A DNA stretch of 64,000 nucleotides from DASYKS01 sp035995205 (GCA_035995205.1 DASYKS010000003.1:5735-69734); one strand, 5' to 3'. Positions 50,611 through 59,127 are shown, counted from the first letter of the stretch. Numbers and translations: made by a program. The notes: generated by a model not told the origin, from the sequence alone.

Positions 50611-53148
50611 TTACTCGCTGCGCAAGGCCACCATCGGCTGGATGCGCGCCGCCCGGCTCGCTGGAACGTAGCAGGCCAGGAGCGAGACGAGCGCCAACAG
50701 CACGGGGGTCGCCGAGAAGACGATCGGGTCGGCGAAGCTGACCTGATAGAGCATCCCCGCGAGCACCTTGCCGAGCGCGAGCGAGAGCAACAGACCGACC
50801 CCGGAGCCGATCGCCGTGAGCAGCAGCCCTTCGCGCAGGATCAAGCGCAAGGCGTCGCCCGCGCTCGCGCCGATCGCCATGCGGATGCCGATCTCGCGGG
50901 TCCGCCGGGACACCGTGTAGGCGCGCACGCCGTAGAGGCCGACGGCGGCGAGCAGCAGGGCGACCACGCCGAACAGGGTGAACATCCGCGCCGCGGTGCG
51001 GACGATCCAGATGTCGAAGCTCGCCTCCAGGTGATCGCGCAACGTACGGAAATTGAGCACCGGCAGGCGGCCGTCCACCGCCCGGATCTCGCGCCGCACC
51101 GCGTCCAGCAGACGCCTTTCGGCCTCTGGGCCCTGGGCCGCGATCTTCAGGTGGATGTTCATGTTCGATTGCGTCTCCTGCCCGAACGGTACGTAAATCC
51201 AGGGCGAGGGCTTGCTGCCGATGATGTGCTCCCGGACGTTGGCGACGACGCCGACCACCTCGACCTCGCGCGCCGGGAGGTCGGCCTCGCCCTCGACCAT
51301 ACGGATGCGCTGGCCGAGAGCATCCCCCTTCGGCCAGAGGCGTTCGGCGGCCAGCTTGTCGATCACCGCAACGCCCGGAGCGGAGCCACCCACCGAGGTC
51401 TCGCTTTCGCGGAATTGGCGTCCGCGAAGGAGCGCAATGCCCAGGGTCGAGAAATAGTCCGTGCCGACGATGTTGAATCCGGTGGAGACCAGCCGGTCCT
51501 TCTTCGCCGGGTCCTTGGCGTCGCTCGCCGGGTCGGTCGCCCGCTGGAGCGTGCGGCCCATTGAGACCATGCCGAACGGCACCGTCGCCGCCATGCTGGC
51601 GGATTCGACCCCCGGCACGGTGCGCAACCGCTCGACCAGCTCGCGGGTCACCTGGGCGCCGCGGGCTTTGTCGTATCCCGCGAGGCTCGGATCGATCTCC
51701 ACGATCACCCCTTGATCGGTGCGAAATCCGGGATCGAGGCGCGCGGCCTCGAACGAGCTGCGGATGAACAGCCCGGCGATCGATAGCAGCATGAGCGAAA
51801 GGGACAACTGGCCGATCACCAGCAGGTTCCGACGCGAGAGCAGGCGGCGGTCTTTGCCCCCCTCGGTGCCGGTCTTTTCATCGGACTTGAGCTGGGTGGT
51901 CATGTTCGGCCGGGACAGGTTCCACGACGGCGCCAAACTGAACAGCATCGTGCTCACCAGGCAGAAGCCGAGCGTCGCGGCCAGCACGCGCGGATCGGGC
52001 ACGGCGGAAAAGACCAGCTGGATCGGCGCGATCGAGGCGAGTGAGCGAACGAGCAACGTCGTGCCCCAATAGGCGAAAACCAGGCCGACCACGCCGCCGA
52101 GGAACGCCAGTACCAGCCCTTCGACAAATCCCTGCGACACGATGCGCGAGCGGCCGGCGCCGAGGGCGAGGCGGATCGCCATCTCTTTCTTCCGCGCGTT
52201 GCCGCGCGCGAGGATCATGTTGGCGACGTTGAGCGAAGCGATCAGCAGAACGATCCCCGACAGAAAAAGCATCAGCAGCGACGGAACCCGCAACTCCTTG
52301 TCGTCGGTGGGGCTGGTCGAAACGCTCAAGCGGGACAGCGGCTGCACGACCAACGCTTGGTCCTTGTCGTCCGGCAACGGCTTGTCCATCTGACCCCAGG
52401 TGGCGGCGAGCTGCGCGTCGGCGGTTTCTTGTCCGAGACCGGCGCGCAGACGGCCGACGACGATCAACGCGTGGTTGTCGCGCGCGGCGAGCGGCTTGGC
52501 GCGGCCCTCGAAATCGTTGATCGCCGACTCGTACATGCCGAGAGGAAGGTAGATGTCGGAGCTCACCAAGGCCGTGGTGCCGGTGAAGCCTTTCGCCGCG
52601 ATCCCCACGATCGTATAGACCTTGCCGTTGACGCGCAGCGATTTGCCGAGCAGGCTCGGGTCGGCGCCGTTCTTTTCCCAGAACGACCAACTGACGATCG
52701 CGACCGGGATCGCGCTGCCGGGGCGTTCCTCCTCGGCGGTGAAGGTCCGCCCGCGCGCGAGCGGCGCGCCGAGCGTCTCGAAGTAGTTGGAGGAGATCAG
52801 GTCGGCGAATACCCGGCGGGTGGACTCGCCCTCGGCGAGGCCGACCATCGCCATGTTGTGCGCCATCAGGCTGGAAAAGACCTTGTTGGACGCCCGGATC
52901 TCGGCGTACTCCGGATAGGAGAAAGCCCGGTAGGTGTCCGGTCGCTTGGTGTCCTTGGCGTACAGACCGACGATCCGCTCGGGCTCCCGGATCATCAGCG
53001 GCTTGAACAAAAACGCATTGACCAGGCTGAACATAGCGGTGTTGGCGCCGATGCCCAAGGCCAACACGAGCACGGCCATCGCGGTGAAGCCGGGGCGCTT
53101 GGCCAACAGCCGGGCGCCGTAGCGGATGTTCTGGATGATGGATCTCAT
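50611..53148 (-). CDS. ADOP-type ABC transporter permease (FtsX/MacB family)
   Basis: 845 residues. N-terminal helix LLAKRPGFTAMAVLVLALGIGANTAMFSLVNAF, a periplasmic MacB-PCD domain, three central helices (SLLMLFLSGIVLLIASLNVANM, ...LVLAFLGGVVGLVFAYWG), a second PCD domain and three terminal helices ending VSLLACYVPASRAARIQPMVALRSE. The duplicated layout with the leading RYGARLLAKRPGFT motif is the ADOP (acidobacterial duplicated orphan permease) pattern. As in that family, no ATPase gene is adjacent. Likely an efflux or envelope mechanotransmission role. Confidence 0.94.
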   Translation of the reverse strand: MRSIIQNIRYGARLLAKRPGFTAMAVLVLALGIGANTAMFSLVNAFLFKPLMIREPERIVGLYAKDTKRPDTYRAFSYPEYAEIRASNKVFSSLMAHNMAMVGLAEGESTRRVFADLISSNYFETLGAPLARGRTFTAEEERPGSAIPVAIVSWSFWEKNGADPSLLGKSLRVNGKVYTIVGIAAKGFTGTTALVSSDIYLPLGMYESAINDFEGRAKPLAARDNHALIVVGRLRAGLGQETADAQLAATWGQMDKPLPDDKDQALVVQPLSRLSVSTSPTDDKELRVPSLLMLFLSGIVLLIASLNVANMILARGNARKKEMAIRLALGAGRSRIVSQGFVEGLVLAFLGGVVGLVFAYWGTTLLVRSLASIAPIQLVFSAVPDPRVLAATLGFCLVSTMLFSLAPSWNLSRPNMTTQLKSDEKTGTEGGKDRRLLSRRNLLVIGQLSLSLMLLSIAGLFIRSSFEAARLDPGFRTDQGVIVEIDPSLAGYDKARGAQVTRELVERLRTVPGVESASMAATVPFGMVSMGRTLQRATDPASDAKDPAKKDRLVSTGFNIVGTDYFSTLGIALLRGRQFRESETSVGGSAPGVAVIDKLAAERLWPKGDALGQRIRMVEGEADLPAREVEVVGVVANVREHIIGSKPSPWIYVPFGQETQSNMNIHLKIAAQGPEAERRLLDAVRREIRAVDGRLPVLNFRTLRDHLEASFDIWIVRTAARMFTLFGVVALLLAAVGLYGVRAYTVSRRTREIGIRMAIGASAGDALRLILREGLLLTAIGSGVGLLLSLALGKVLAGMLYQVSFADPIVFSATPVLLALVSLLACYVPASRAARIQPMVALRSE

Positions 53149-53235
53149 GAGGTTCCTCCCAGCCCAAGTACGGGGGAACCCCGCCGATGTTACGCACCCT
53201 CGGTCCCAGCGAACGCCCGGTTCAGATGCGAGAGG

Positions 53236-53285
53236 GGTGGTTTCTACCTACGTCGCAGCCAATCCTTGGGTAGTTAGTGCTCTTC
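53236..53285 (+). promoter_or_regulatory. Two-part regulatory element, copy 1
   Basis: GGTGGTTTCTACCTACG (53236-53252), 15 bp, then GGGTAGTTAGTGCTCTTC (53268-53285). The same two blocks occur at 54431 and, inverted, at 56399. CTACC and GGTAG make an inverted pair across the spacer. It lies 110 bp upstream of the oxidoreductase ATG at 53396. Confidence 0.7.
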
Positions 53286-53395
53286 TGGAGGCAAGGTCGA
53301 AGAACTAAGTTCAGGGCACGGACGAGAGGACCACCGCGAAGTTTCATGACCGCGGAGCTCGCTCAGGCCTGTTGCAGCAAAGGATGTGGAATCCC

Positions 53396-54409
53396 ATGGC
53401 AAAAGTGAACCGGCAGATCACTCTCGCTGCGCGGCCGGTCGGATTTCCGAAGGTGTCGGATTTCCACCTCGACTACTCTCCTCTGCCTTCTCCCGCCGCA
53501 GGCGAGGTGCTGGTTCGATCGGTCTACCTGTCGCTCGATCCCTATATGCGAAGGCGGATGAACGACGCCGAGTCGTACGCCCGGCCGGTCGCCCTCGGAG
53601 AGGTCATGACCGGCGGCGCGGTCGCCTTCGTTCTGGAGTCCGCGAATCCGCGCTTTCGCGTCGGGGATGCGGTCGAGGGGATGTTGGGATGGCAGGAGTA
53701 CGCCGTCGCGGAGGGGCGCGAGCTGCGGAAGATCGACCTCGGCCTCGCGCCGATCTCGACGGCTCTCGGCGTGCTGGGCCGGCCGGGGCTCACGGCCTAT
53801 TTCGGCCTGCTCGACATCTGTGAGCCGCAACGAGGGGAAACCGTCGTGGTGTCCGGTGCCGCGGGAGCTGTCGGGATGATGGTCGGCCAGATCGCCAAGA
53901 TCAAGGGCTGCCGCGTGATCGGCGTGGCGGGCTCCGACGCCAAGGTCTCCTGGCTGGAGGACGAGCTCGGGTTCGACGCGGCGTTCAACTACACGACCGA
54001 CACGGATTTCGAACGCCGCCTGCGCGACCTCTGTCCCGACGGCATCGACGTCTACTTCGACAACGTGGGCGGAACCATCACCGACGCCGTCGTACGGCGG
54101 ATCAACCCGAAGGCGCGAATCGCCATTTGCGGACAGATCTCGCAGTACAACCTGGAGCAGCCCGAGAACGGGCCGCGCTGGCTCTGTCAATTGATCGTCA
54201 AGCAGGCGAAGGTGGAGGGCTTCCGGGTCTCCGAATTCGCCGAGCGCTTCCCCGAAGGCTTGGAGCAGCTCGCCGCCTGGCTCCAGGAAGGAAAGCTCAA
54301 GTACCGGGAAGACGTCGCCCAAGGCATCGAATCCGCGCCGCAGGCCTTCATCGGGATGCTCCATGGCAAGAACCAGGGCAAGCAACTGGTGCAGCTCTCG
54401 GAGCCGTGA
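53396..54409 (+). CDS. NADP-dependent MDR oxidoreductase (CurA / leukotriene-B4-dehydrogenase type)
   Basis: 337 residues from ATG 53396, preceded by an AAAGGATG box (a TTG eight codons upstream is less likely). Typical segments: SVYLSLDPYMRRRMND, VVSGAAGAVGMMVGQIAK, FNYTTDTDFERRL, YFDNVGGTITDAV and ICGQISQYN. These define the PTGR/LTB4DH-like NADPH-dependent alkenal/one reductases, which detoxify reactive alpha,beta-unsaturated carbonyls. It is downstream of copy 1 of the shared element, so probably part of the two-component regulon. Confidence 0.92.
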   Translation: MAKVNRQITLAARPVGFPKVSDFHLDYSPLPSPAAGEVLVRSVYLSLDPYMRRRMNDAESYARPVALGEVMTGGAVAFVLESANPRFRVGDAVEGMLGWQEYAVAEGRELRKIDLGLAPISTALGVLGRPGLTAYFGLLDICEPQRGETVVVSGAAGAVGMMVGQIAKIKGCRVIGVAGSDAKVSWLEDELGFDAAFNYTTDTDFERRLRDLCPDGIDVYFDNVGGTITDAVVRRINPKARIAICGQISQYNLEQPENGPRWLCQLIVKQAKVEGFRVSEFAERFPEGLEQLAAWLQEGKLKYREDVAQGIESAPQAFIGMLHGKNQGKQLVQLSEP

Positions 54410-54430
54410 TCGAGCCACGTCGCTCCTCAG

Positions 54431-54480
54431 GGTGTTTTCTACCTACGTTGAGGGCCATCTCCGGGTAGTAAGTGCGCTTC
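54431..54480 (+). promoter_or_regulatory. Two-part regulatory element, copy 2
   Basis: TTTCTACCTACG (54436-54447), 15 bp, then GGGTAGTAAGTGCGCTTC (54463-54480). There are 56 bp between its end and the BON-protein ATG at 54537, exactly the distance seen at copy 3 before the small membrane peptide. Confidence 0.75.
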
Positions 54481-54536
54481 CCGCGGGGAGGCCCGAAGGG
54501 TAGCTTGGAGGCCGTTCCAGAAAGGACGGTTTCCCC

Positions 54537-55091
54537 ATGACTTTGAAAACCCTATCGAAGGTCGCGCTGCTCAGCCTCGTGCTGTTCGGAGCCAACGCGG
54601 CGAACGCCGCGGAAAACAAGTCGGATTGGACCACCACCCTGAACGTGAAGCTCGCTCTGCTCGACAAGCTGGGTACCGACAGCTTGAAGGTGGAAGTCGA
54701 TTCCGCCGCCGGAGCCGTGACGCTCACGGGCACGGTCGAGAAGCGCGAGACCAAAGAGCTCGCACAATCGGTCGCCAAGTCGGTCTCCGGAGTGAAGAGC
54801 GTAGAAAACAACGTCCTCCTCGAAGCCAGCGTCGAGAATCCCAACAAGGCCGGTGTGGTAGCCGGCGAGGCCGAGGCCGAAGTCAAGGACGCCGTTCTCT
54901 CGACCAAGATTCGCCTCGCGCTGGTCAACAAGATGGGCTCCGACGGATTCAAGATCGGCACCGTGGCCGCCAACGGTGTCGTAACGCTCAAGTTCGGTGA
55001 AGACATCTCCGCCGAACGACGCAAAGTGGCGTCCAAGCTGGTCCTGGGCGTCTACGGCGTGAAAAAGGTCGTCTCGGTCAAGAAGGTTTAG
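54537..55091 (+). CDS. Periplasmic protein with two BON domains
   Basis: 184 residues. Signal peptide (KVALLSLVLFGANAANA, cleaved near Ala-Glu). Two BON units follow: residues about 30-95 (NVKLALLDKLGTDSLKVEVD...GAVTLTGTVEKRETKELAQ) and about 115-184 (STKIRLALVNKMGSDGFKIG...ANGVVTLKFG). BON domains bind phospholipid or peptidoglycan surfaces and are typical of osmotic or envelope stress proteins such as OsmY. The CsbD gene follows closely, and the pair is preceded by copy 2 of the shared element. Confidence 0.92.
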   Translation: MTLKTLSKVALLSLVLFGANAANAAENKSDWTTTLNVKLALLDKLGTDSLKVEVDSAAGAVTLTGTVEKRETKELAQSVAKSVSGVKSVENNVLLEASVENPNKAGVVAGEAEAEVKDAVLSTKIRLALVNKMGSDGFKIGTVAANGVVTLKFGEDISAERRKVASKLVLGVYGVKKVVSVKKV

Positions 55092-55152
55092 CCTTCAAGG
55101 CGGTGCAAAGGCCACGATGCCCGAATCCTCGGGCTCCGCACAGGGAGGCATC

Positions 55153-55353
55153 ATGGGACAAGAAACGCGAGGCACGATCAAGAAGGTCACCGGGCGGGTG
55201 AAAGAGGCCGTCGGCATCGTCACCGCCGACAGCAAGCTGGAACAGGAGGGCGCCCAGCAGCGAGCCGAGGGCTCGGTGCAGGAGAGCCTCGGCAAGGCAC
55301 GGCGAAAAGTGGGCGAGTTCGTCGGCGACGTGGCAAAAGCGATCAAGGACTAA
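55153..55353 (+). CDS. CsbD-family stress-response protein
   Basis: 66 residues from ATG 55153 with an AGGGAGG box. The CsbD pattern is exact: GTIKKVTGRVKEAVGIVTAD...LEQEGAQQRAEGSVQESLGK. A short helical tail (KVGEFVGDVAKAIKD) is added. CsbD-like proteins are general-stress markers of unknown mechanism. It lies 61 bp after the BON gene, probably in the same transcript, and is followed by a terminator. Confidence 0.93.
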   Translation: MGQETRGTIKKVTGRVKEAVGIVTADSKLEQEGAQQRAEGSVQESLGKARRKVGEFVGDVAKAIKD

Positions 55354-55366
55354 AAGCGTACCTTCT

Positions 55367-55411
55367 CCCTCTCGCCCGGCTCTCCTCAAAACGAGAGACG
55401 GGGCGAGAGGG
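55367..55411. terminator. Bidirectional terminator hairpin
   Basis: An 11-bp perfect outer stem (CCCTCTCGCCC at 55367-55377 and its complement at 55401-55411) with an inner CTCTC/GAGAG pair. It separates the converging CsbD and DUF3494 transcripts. Confidence 0.75.
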
Positions 55412-55417
55412 TTGGCC

Positions 55418-56242
55418 CTAGCTGGAGATTCGTTTCGGCAGGAGTAATCCCGCCAAGGCAAGCAACGCGACGAGGGCCGCCATTCCGAAACCGTCGAGCG
55501 CCGGAATTTCGGTCGGCGAAATCACGCCGCCGGTACATCCCCCAACCGTGTTGCCACCGGCGCCCGCCATCGTCACCGCACCCGTCGCACCAGTGCCCGC
55601 GATCGCCCGGCCGGTCACGTTGGAGCCGGAGCCCACGGTAGCGCTGGCATTTGCGATGACGTTGCCCCGAAAGGTGATTCCATTCAGGGTCGCCGAAGAG
55701 CCCACCCGCCAGTACACGCTGCAAGGATCCGCAGTGCCTAGGACATTCGAGTTGACGTTGGCGGTGAGGGCGCTATCCACCTGGAAAACGAAGATCCCCG
55801 GCCCGTTGAGAGTCAGGGTTCCAGTGCCCGCCAGATCGGCCGCCCCCCCCGCGAAGGAATAGATACCCGAGGTGAGCACGGCGCCGTCCAACTGCGCGGG
55901 GAGCACCGTCCCCGGCCCCTCCGCGGCCAGGAAGTTGTAGGCGGCGATGGCGTCCGAATGCGCCTGTTGCACGGTCGAGTCGTTCGTGAAGTGGACGGCG
56001 AACCCGGGAGTCACGCTCGAAGGAGGAAAGTTGGAGATCGAAGGCGTCGGCGAAGAACCGACGTCTCCTTGGATCACCGTGCCCAGGCCCGTGGAGCCCG
56101 TCACACCCGAGTTTCCTAGGATCCCAAAGTGTGACAAAACCCCCAACGGCGGCGCGGTCTGAGCAGAGGCCGAGAGTCGGCCGCAAAACAACACGGCAAG
56201 GCCCACGCTTGCTATGAGACGGACAGTTCTGGTATTCGACAT
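55418..56242 (-). CDS. DUF3494 (ice-binding-like) secreted protein with a sorting tail
   Basis: 274 residues from ATG 56242 with a GAGGAATT box. Signal peptide (ASVGLAVLFCGRLSASAQ). The mature part matches the DUF3494/IBP-1 beta-solenoid: FGILGNSGVTGSTGLGTVIQ, IAAYNFLAAEGPGTVLPAQL, SGIYSFAGGAADLAGTGTLT, NGPGIFVFQVDSALTANVNS and a NVTGRAIAGTGATGAV strand. It ends with EIPALDGFGMAALVALLAL followed by LPKR, a helix-plus-basic sorting signal of the IPTL/PEP-CTERM kind. Such proteins are surface adhesins or ice-binders. It shares a transcript with the 27-aa peptide upstream. Confidence 0.9.
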   Translation of the reverse strand: MSNTRTVRLIASVGLAVLFCGRLSASAQTAPPLGVLSHFGILGNSGVTGSTGLGTVIQGDVGSSPTPSISNFPPSSVTPGFAVHFTNDSTVQQAHSDAIAAYNFLAAEGPGTVLPAQLDGAVLTSGIYSFAGGAADLAGTGTLTLNGPGIFVFQVDSALTANVNSNVLGTADPCSVYWRVGSSATLNGITFRGNVIANASATVGSGSNVTGRAIAGTGATGAVTMAGAGGNTVGGCTGGVISPTEIPALDGFGMAALVALLALAGLLLPKRISS

Positions 56243-56258
56243 TTTCAATTCCTCGGGC

Positions 56259-56342
56259 TTACCTTCTGCCCCGCCAGTAGAAACCACCCCCGCCGAGCAG
56301 CAGAATCAACAGGACGATCACGATCAGGGTGGTAATGTTCAT
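56259..56342 (-). CDS. 27-residue single-helix membrane peptide
   Basis: ATG 56342 with a GGAAGGGAA box seven bases upstream; stop TAA at 56259-56261. The peptide is MNITTLIVIVLLILLLGG, then GGFYWRGRR: one hydrophobic helix with a Gly4 hinge and an aromatic-basic end. Short peptides of this form (helix, poly-Gly, aromatic-Arg tail) accompany CsbD and BON genes in other bacteria. It lies 56 bp downstream of element copy 3 and 16 bp ahead of the DUF3494 gene. It is below the size cutoff of most gene callers. Confidence 0.75.
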   Translation of the reverse strand: MNITTLIVIVLLILLLGGGGFYWRGRR

Positions 56343-56398
56343 AACGTTTCCCTTCCTTTCCGAAGTTCCCCAAGGCTAGGCCTAAGGCACGCCTCGGA

Positions 56399-56449
56399 GA
56401 AGCGCACTTTCTACCCGAGAGCGAAATCGAGCCGTAGGTAGAAACTACC
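56399..56449 (-). promoter_or_regulatory. Two-part regulatory element, copy 3
   Basis: Read on the minus strand: GGTAGTTTCTACCTACG, 16 bp, then GGGTAGAAAGTGCGCTTC. The first box contains a perfect inverted repeat GGTAG-TTT-CTACC. It points toward the small peptide and DUF3494 genes and lies just 23 bp beyond the end of the response-regulator gene. Confidence 0.75.
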
Positions 56450-56472
56450 CGACCGGCGAGGAGACCACCGCT

Positions 56473-57111
56473 TTAGAGCAGGTTGTGCTCTTCCGCGTAG
56501 TTCACCAACTCGACCCGGCTGACCAATCCAAGCTTGCCCATCAGGTTGGCGCGGTGGTTCTCGACCGTGCGCATCGAAAGACCGAGCAGGCCGGCGATCT
56601 GCCGGTTGGTGTTGCCTTTGGCGAGCAGGCGCAAGACGTCGAGCTCCCGCGGGGTCAGCGGATTGGGCGACGCTCCGCGCCGGTGCTCGGTCGTGACCGG
56701 CTGGTGGAGGAGCGCGCGGGTCATCGCGGGATGCACGTAGATGTCGCCGTGATTCGTCGCATGGATCGCCTGGAGGATCTCGGACTCTTCGGCCCGTTTG
56801 ATCACGTAACCGGCGGCCCCCGCGCGCAACGCTTCGTGCAGCAGGCTTTCGTCCTCGTGCATGGTGAGGATCAGCACGATGATCTCCGGGTGCTTTTCCT
56901 TCAACCGCGCGGCGGTCTTGATGCCGTTTTCGGGCGGCATCGAGAGGTCGAGCAGAATCGTGTCGGGTCGCAGCGTCTCGGCGAGACGCAGCGTCTCCTC
57001 GCCATTTTCCGCCTCGCCCACGACTTCGAGATCCGGGTCGGCGCGGAGCAGGGCCCGGAGGCCGGAACGGACGACCGCATGGTCGTCAGCGATCAGGATG
57101 CGGATCGGCAC
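56473..57111 (-). CDS. LuxR/NarL-type response regulator
   Basis: 212 residues. Receiver domain with phosphoacceptor Asp in TILLDLSMPPENG (acidic pocket ADDH near residue 9, Lys in VIKRAE), and C-terminal LuxR helix-turn-helix LTPRELDVLRLLAKGNTNRQIAGLLGLSMRTVENH. It overlaps the histidine kinase gene by 26 bp, so the pair is one operon. It is the best candidate to bind the two-part element found three times in the adjacent 3.2 kb. Confidence 0.95.
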   Translation of the reverse strand: MPIRILIADDHAVVRSGLRALLRADPDLEVVGEAENGEETLRLAETLRPDTILLDLSMPPENGIKTAARLKEKHPEIIVLILTMHEDESLLHEALRAGAAGYVIKRAEESEILQAIHATNHGDIYVHPAMTRALLHQPVTTEHRRGASPNPLTPRELDVLRLLAKGNTNRQIAGLLGLSMRTVENHRANLMGKLGLVSRVELVNYAEEHNLL

Positions 57112-58027
57112 TCGCCACCTCCACTACGATTGTGGTTCCGGTCCCGGGGGTGCTCTCCACGACCAGCGTCCCGCCCAGAGCCTCGGCTCGCTCCTGGAGC
57201 CCCAGGAGACCGAAATGACTGCCGCTCCCCACGCGATCCGGTTCGAAGCCGACGCCGTCGTCCTCGATCATCACCAGCACCCGCTCGCCATGACGCTCCA
57301 GCAACACGTCGACCCGGGTCGCACGGGCGTGGCGCACGACGTTGACCATCGCCTCTTGGACCACCCGATAGAGAGCCGTCTCCACGACCTGGGGAAGGCG
57401 CTCGCTGCCGAACCCTCGCGCCTTGAAGCGCACTTCGAGCCCGAACTTCGACCCCGCCGACCGCGAGTACTGGCGCAGGGCGGCTTCGAGACCCAGATGA
57501 TCGAGGCTCGCCGGCCGCAGGTCGGCGACCAACCGGTGCAGGCTGTCGATCACGGCGTCGGTCCGCTGCATCAGCTCCGCCACCCGTTCGGTCGCGCTGC
57601 CCCCCTCGTCGATCTCCCGCTCCAGCAGCCGCAGCCCGTAGCGTAGCGAAGCGAGGGCTTGGCCCGCCTCGTCGTGAAGCTCGCGGGCGATGCTGCGCCG
57701 CTCGTTTTCCTGCACTTCCACCAGCCGCCGTGCGAGCGACTTGGCCTCGCGCAGGGCCTGGGCCACGGTCCGAGCCCGCCGTTCGGCCTCGAACGCGGGC
57801 GAACGTTCGAAGGCTTCCTGATCGGCGCCCGCGCTCGCAGGGAGCGCCCCCTTGGATCTCGCGGCGGCGACCAACTCGGCAAAGACCTCGACCAGGCGAA
57901 AATCGTCGGCCGCCACTCCTCCCGGCTGGCCGATCAAGTCGAGCACCACCTGCCCGGCCTCACGGAAAGCGGCCAGCTCCCGACTTCGGTCTTTCGGCTT
58001 TTTTTCCGCCTTCGGCGGCTTCCTCAC
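57086..58027 (-). CDS. HisKA_3-type sensor histidine kinase (NarX/DegS class)
   Basis: 313 residues from GTG 58027, six bases after a GGAGGG box (an open frame runs 23 codons further up). No membrane helix, so a soluble sensor. The dimerisation/phosphoacceptor block is VQENERRSIARELHDEAGQA with the His in ELHDEAGQ; the ATPase part has YRVVQEAMVNVVRHARAT (N box), IEDDGVGF (G1) and GLLGLQERAEALGG (G2). The N-terminal about 110 residues hold no recognised sensor domain. It phosphorylates the downstream response regulator. Confidence 0.93.
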   Translation of the reverse strand: MRKPPKAEKKPKDRSRELAAFREAGQVVLDLIGQPGGVAADDFRLVEVFAELVAAARSKGALPASAGADQEAFERSPAFEAERRARTVAQALREAKSLARRLVEVQENERRSIARELHDEAGQALASLRYGLRLLEREIDEGGSATERVAELMQRTDAVIDSLHRLVADLRPASLDHLGLEAALRQYSRSAGSKFGLEVRFKARGFGSERLPQVVETALYRVVQEAMVNVVRHARATRVDVLLERHGERVLVMIEDDGVGFEPDRVGSGSHFGLLGLQERAEALGGTLVVESTPGTGTTIVVEVASADPHPDR

Positions 58028-58229
58028 CAGGACCCTCCACCTCTCGCTGCAATGACAGCGCGGAGGCCTCCAGGCCGTCCCAGGGTCTGTTTGCAAGATC
58101 GGAGGAGCGTAGCGCGGGGGCGACTGCTTGGATGCACCCTATCACCCACCGCTCCGACGGCCGGGGAGCCGCGCCTAGCGCCCCGCACGCTTTCTCGTTA
58201 AACTGGCGGAGCCGGTGCAGAACCCCTAA

Positions 58230-58304
58230 GCGGGAGTAACTCAGGGGTAGAGTCACAGCCTTCCAAGCTGTTGGTCGCGGGTTCGAATCCCGTCTCCCGC
58301 TCCA
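58230..58304 (+). tRNA. tRNA-Gly (anticodon TCC)
   Basis: Acceptor stem GCGGGAG at 58230-58236 pairs with CTCCCGC at 58294-58300. The anticodon arm is ACAGC/GCTGT around the loop CTTCCAA, giving anticodon TCC (58262-58264). The T arm holds GGTTCGAATCC. The discriminator base is T and the CCA end is encoded (58302-58304). Well-formed and probably functional. Confidence 0.97.
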
Positions 58305-58484
58305 TAAACCCCATAATACTCAGCGAGTTGTCGAGATCGGGAATTCCCGGTCGCTGACGCTTTGACCCAAATAGGTTCCAAATGCCCAAGGTTCGGCGAT
58401 TCGATTTTCTTGGCCGAGCGATCGCCTACCTGCGCAGCGACGGGATCAAAGCCCCGCAGGCCCCCAACGAGCTATCGTCTCTCC

Positions 58485-59023
58485 GTGATTCCTTCCCCGC
58501 TCGACGCTCCGACCCCTGCGGCTCCGGCCGCGGCCTACCGCTTGCCGGCTTTGCCGCATCTTCGCTTTCGAAAAACGTGCTCCCGGGCCGGCCGTTGCCG
58601 GAAAGCCCCCTTCCAGGAGGCGGCCGGTCGCTACGGCTCCAGGTGCTCACGCCGCTCCGGCTTCAGGAACGCGGCAAAATCGTCCCGCCCCGCGATCCGA
58701 GGGCGCTCGTCTTTTCGGCGATCCGCCGGCTGCTCGAACTGGCCCACTTCCACGCTCCGGACCCGACGGTGGATTAAACGTTCCGGCCGCTGCTCGACGC
58801 CGCCTCGGCCGTTCGCTTCGCCGAAACCTCTCTGCGCTTCGACGATCTGGCCCGCTACAGCCAGCGCCAAGATCGGCACGTCCAGCTCGGCGGCTACACC
58901 GGAACGCTTGACCTCGAAGGGGATCTCGCCTCGTTGGGCTCCTTGCTCCGCGCCGCGGAGGTCACCCATCTCGGAAAAGGCGCCGTGTTTGGCCTGGGGC
59001 AGATCGCGATCGAGAACGGCTGA
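58485..59023 (+). pseudogene. cas6: Degraded Cas6-family CRISPR endoribonuclease gene
   Basis: The C-terminal half is recognisable in one frame: LQVLTPLRLQERGKIVPP, then ALVFSAIRRLLELAHFHA, and at the end LGGYTGTLDLEGDL and VTHLGKGAVFGLGQIAIENG, the glycine-rich loop of Cas6 (RAMP) proteins. A TAA (58775-58777) interrupts this frame between the two halves. The N-terminus (VIPSPLDAPTPAAPAAAYRL from GTG 58485) is in another frame, so at least one indel also occurred. The total of about 180 codons is shorter than normal Cas6. It lies 180 bp upstream of the CRISPR repeats; no other cas gene is in the window. Confidence 0.75.
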
Positions 59024-59127
59024 AAAGGGAACCACCGCAACCCGCAAAAATCTCGCAGGGTAGGCGACGCCTCCGCCGCCGGATCGGCGCGAGGAGAGAA
59101 CCTTCTCCGATCACGAAGCCCAACCGC

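Noticed and set aside
53346..53408. 20-codon Cys-rich frame MTAELAQACCSKGCGIPWQK ahead of the oxidoreductase
   Set aside because: It starts near the 56-bp distance from element copy 1, but lacks a good ribosome site and overlaps the oxidoreductase start in another frame; not strong enough.
58362..59063. Alternative 233-codon frame over the cas6 region
   Set aside because: Ser/Arg/Pro-rich without motifs; the Cas6 motifs lie in another frame across the TAA.
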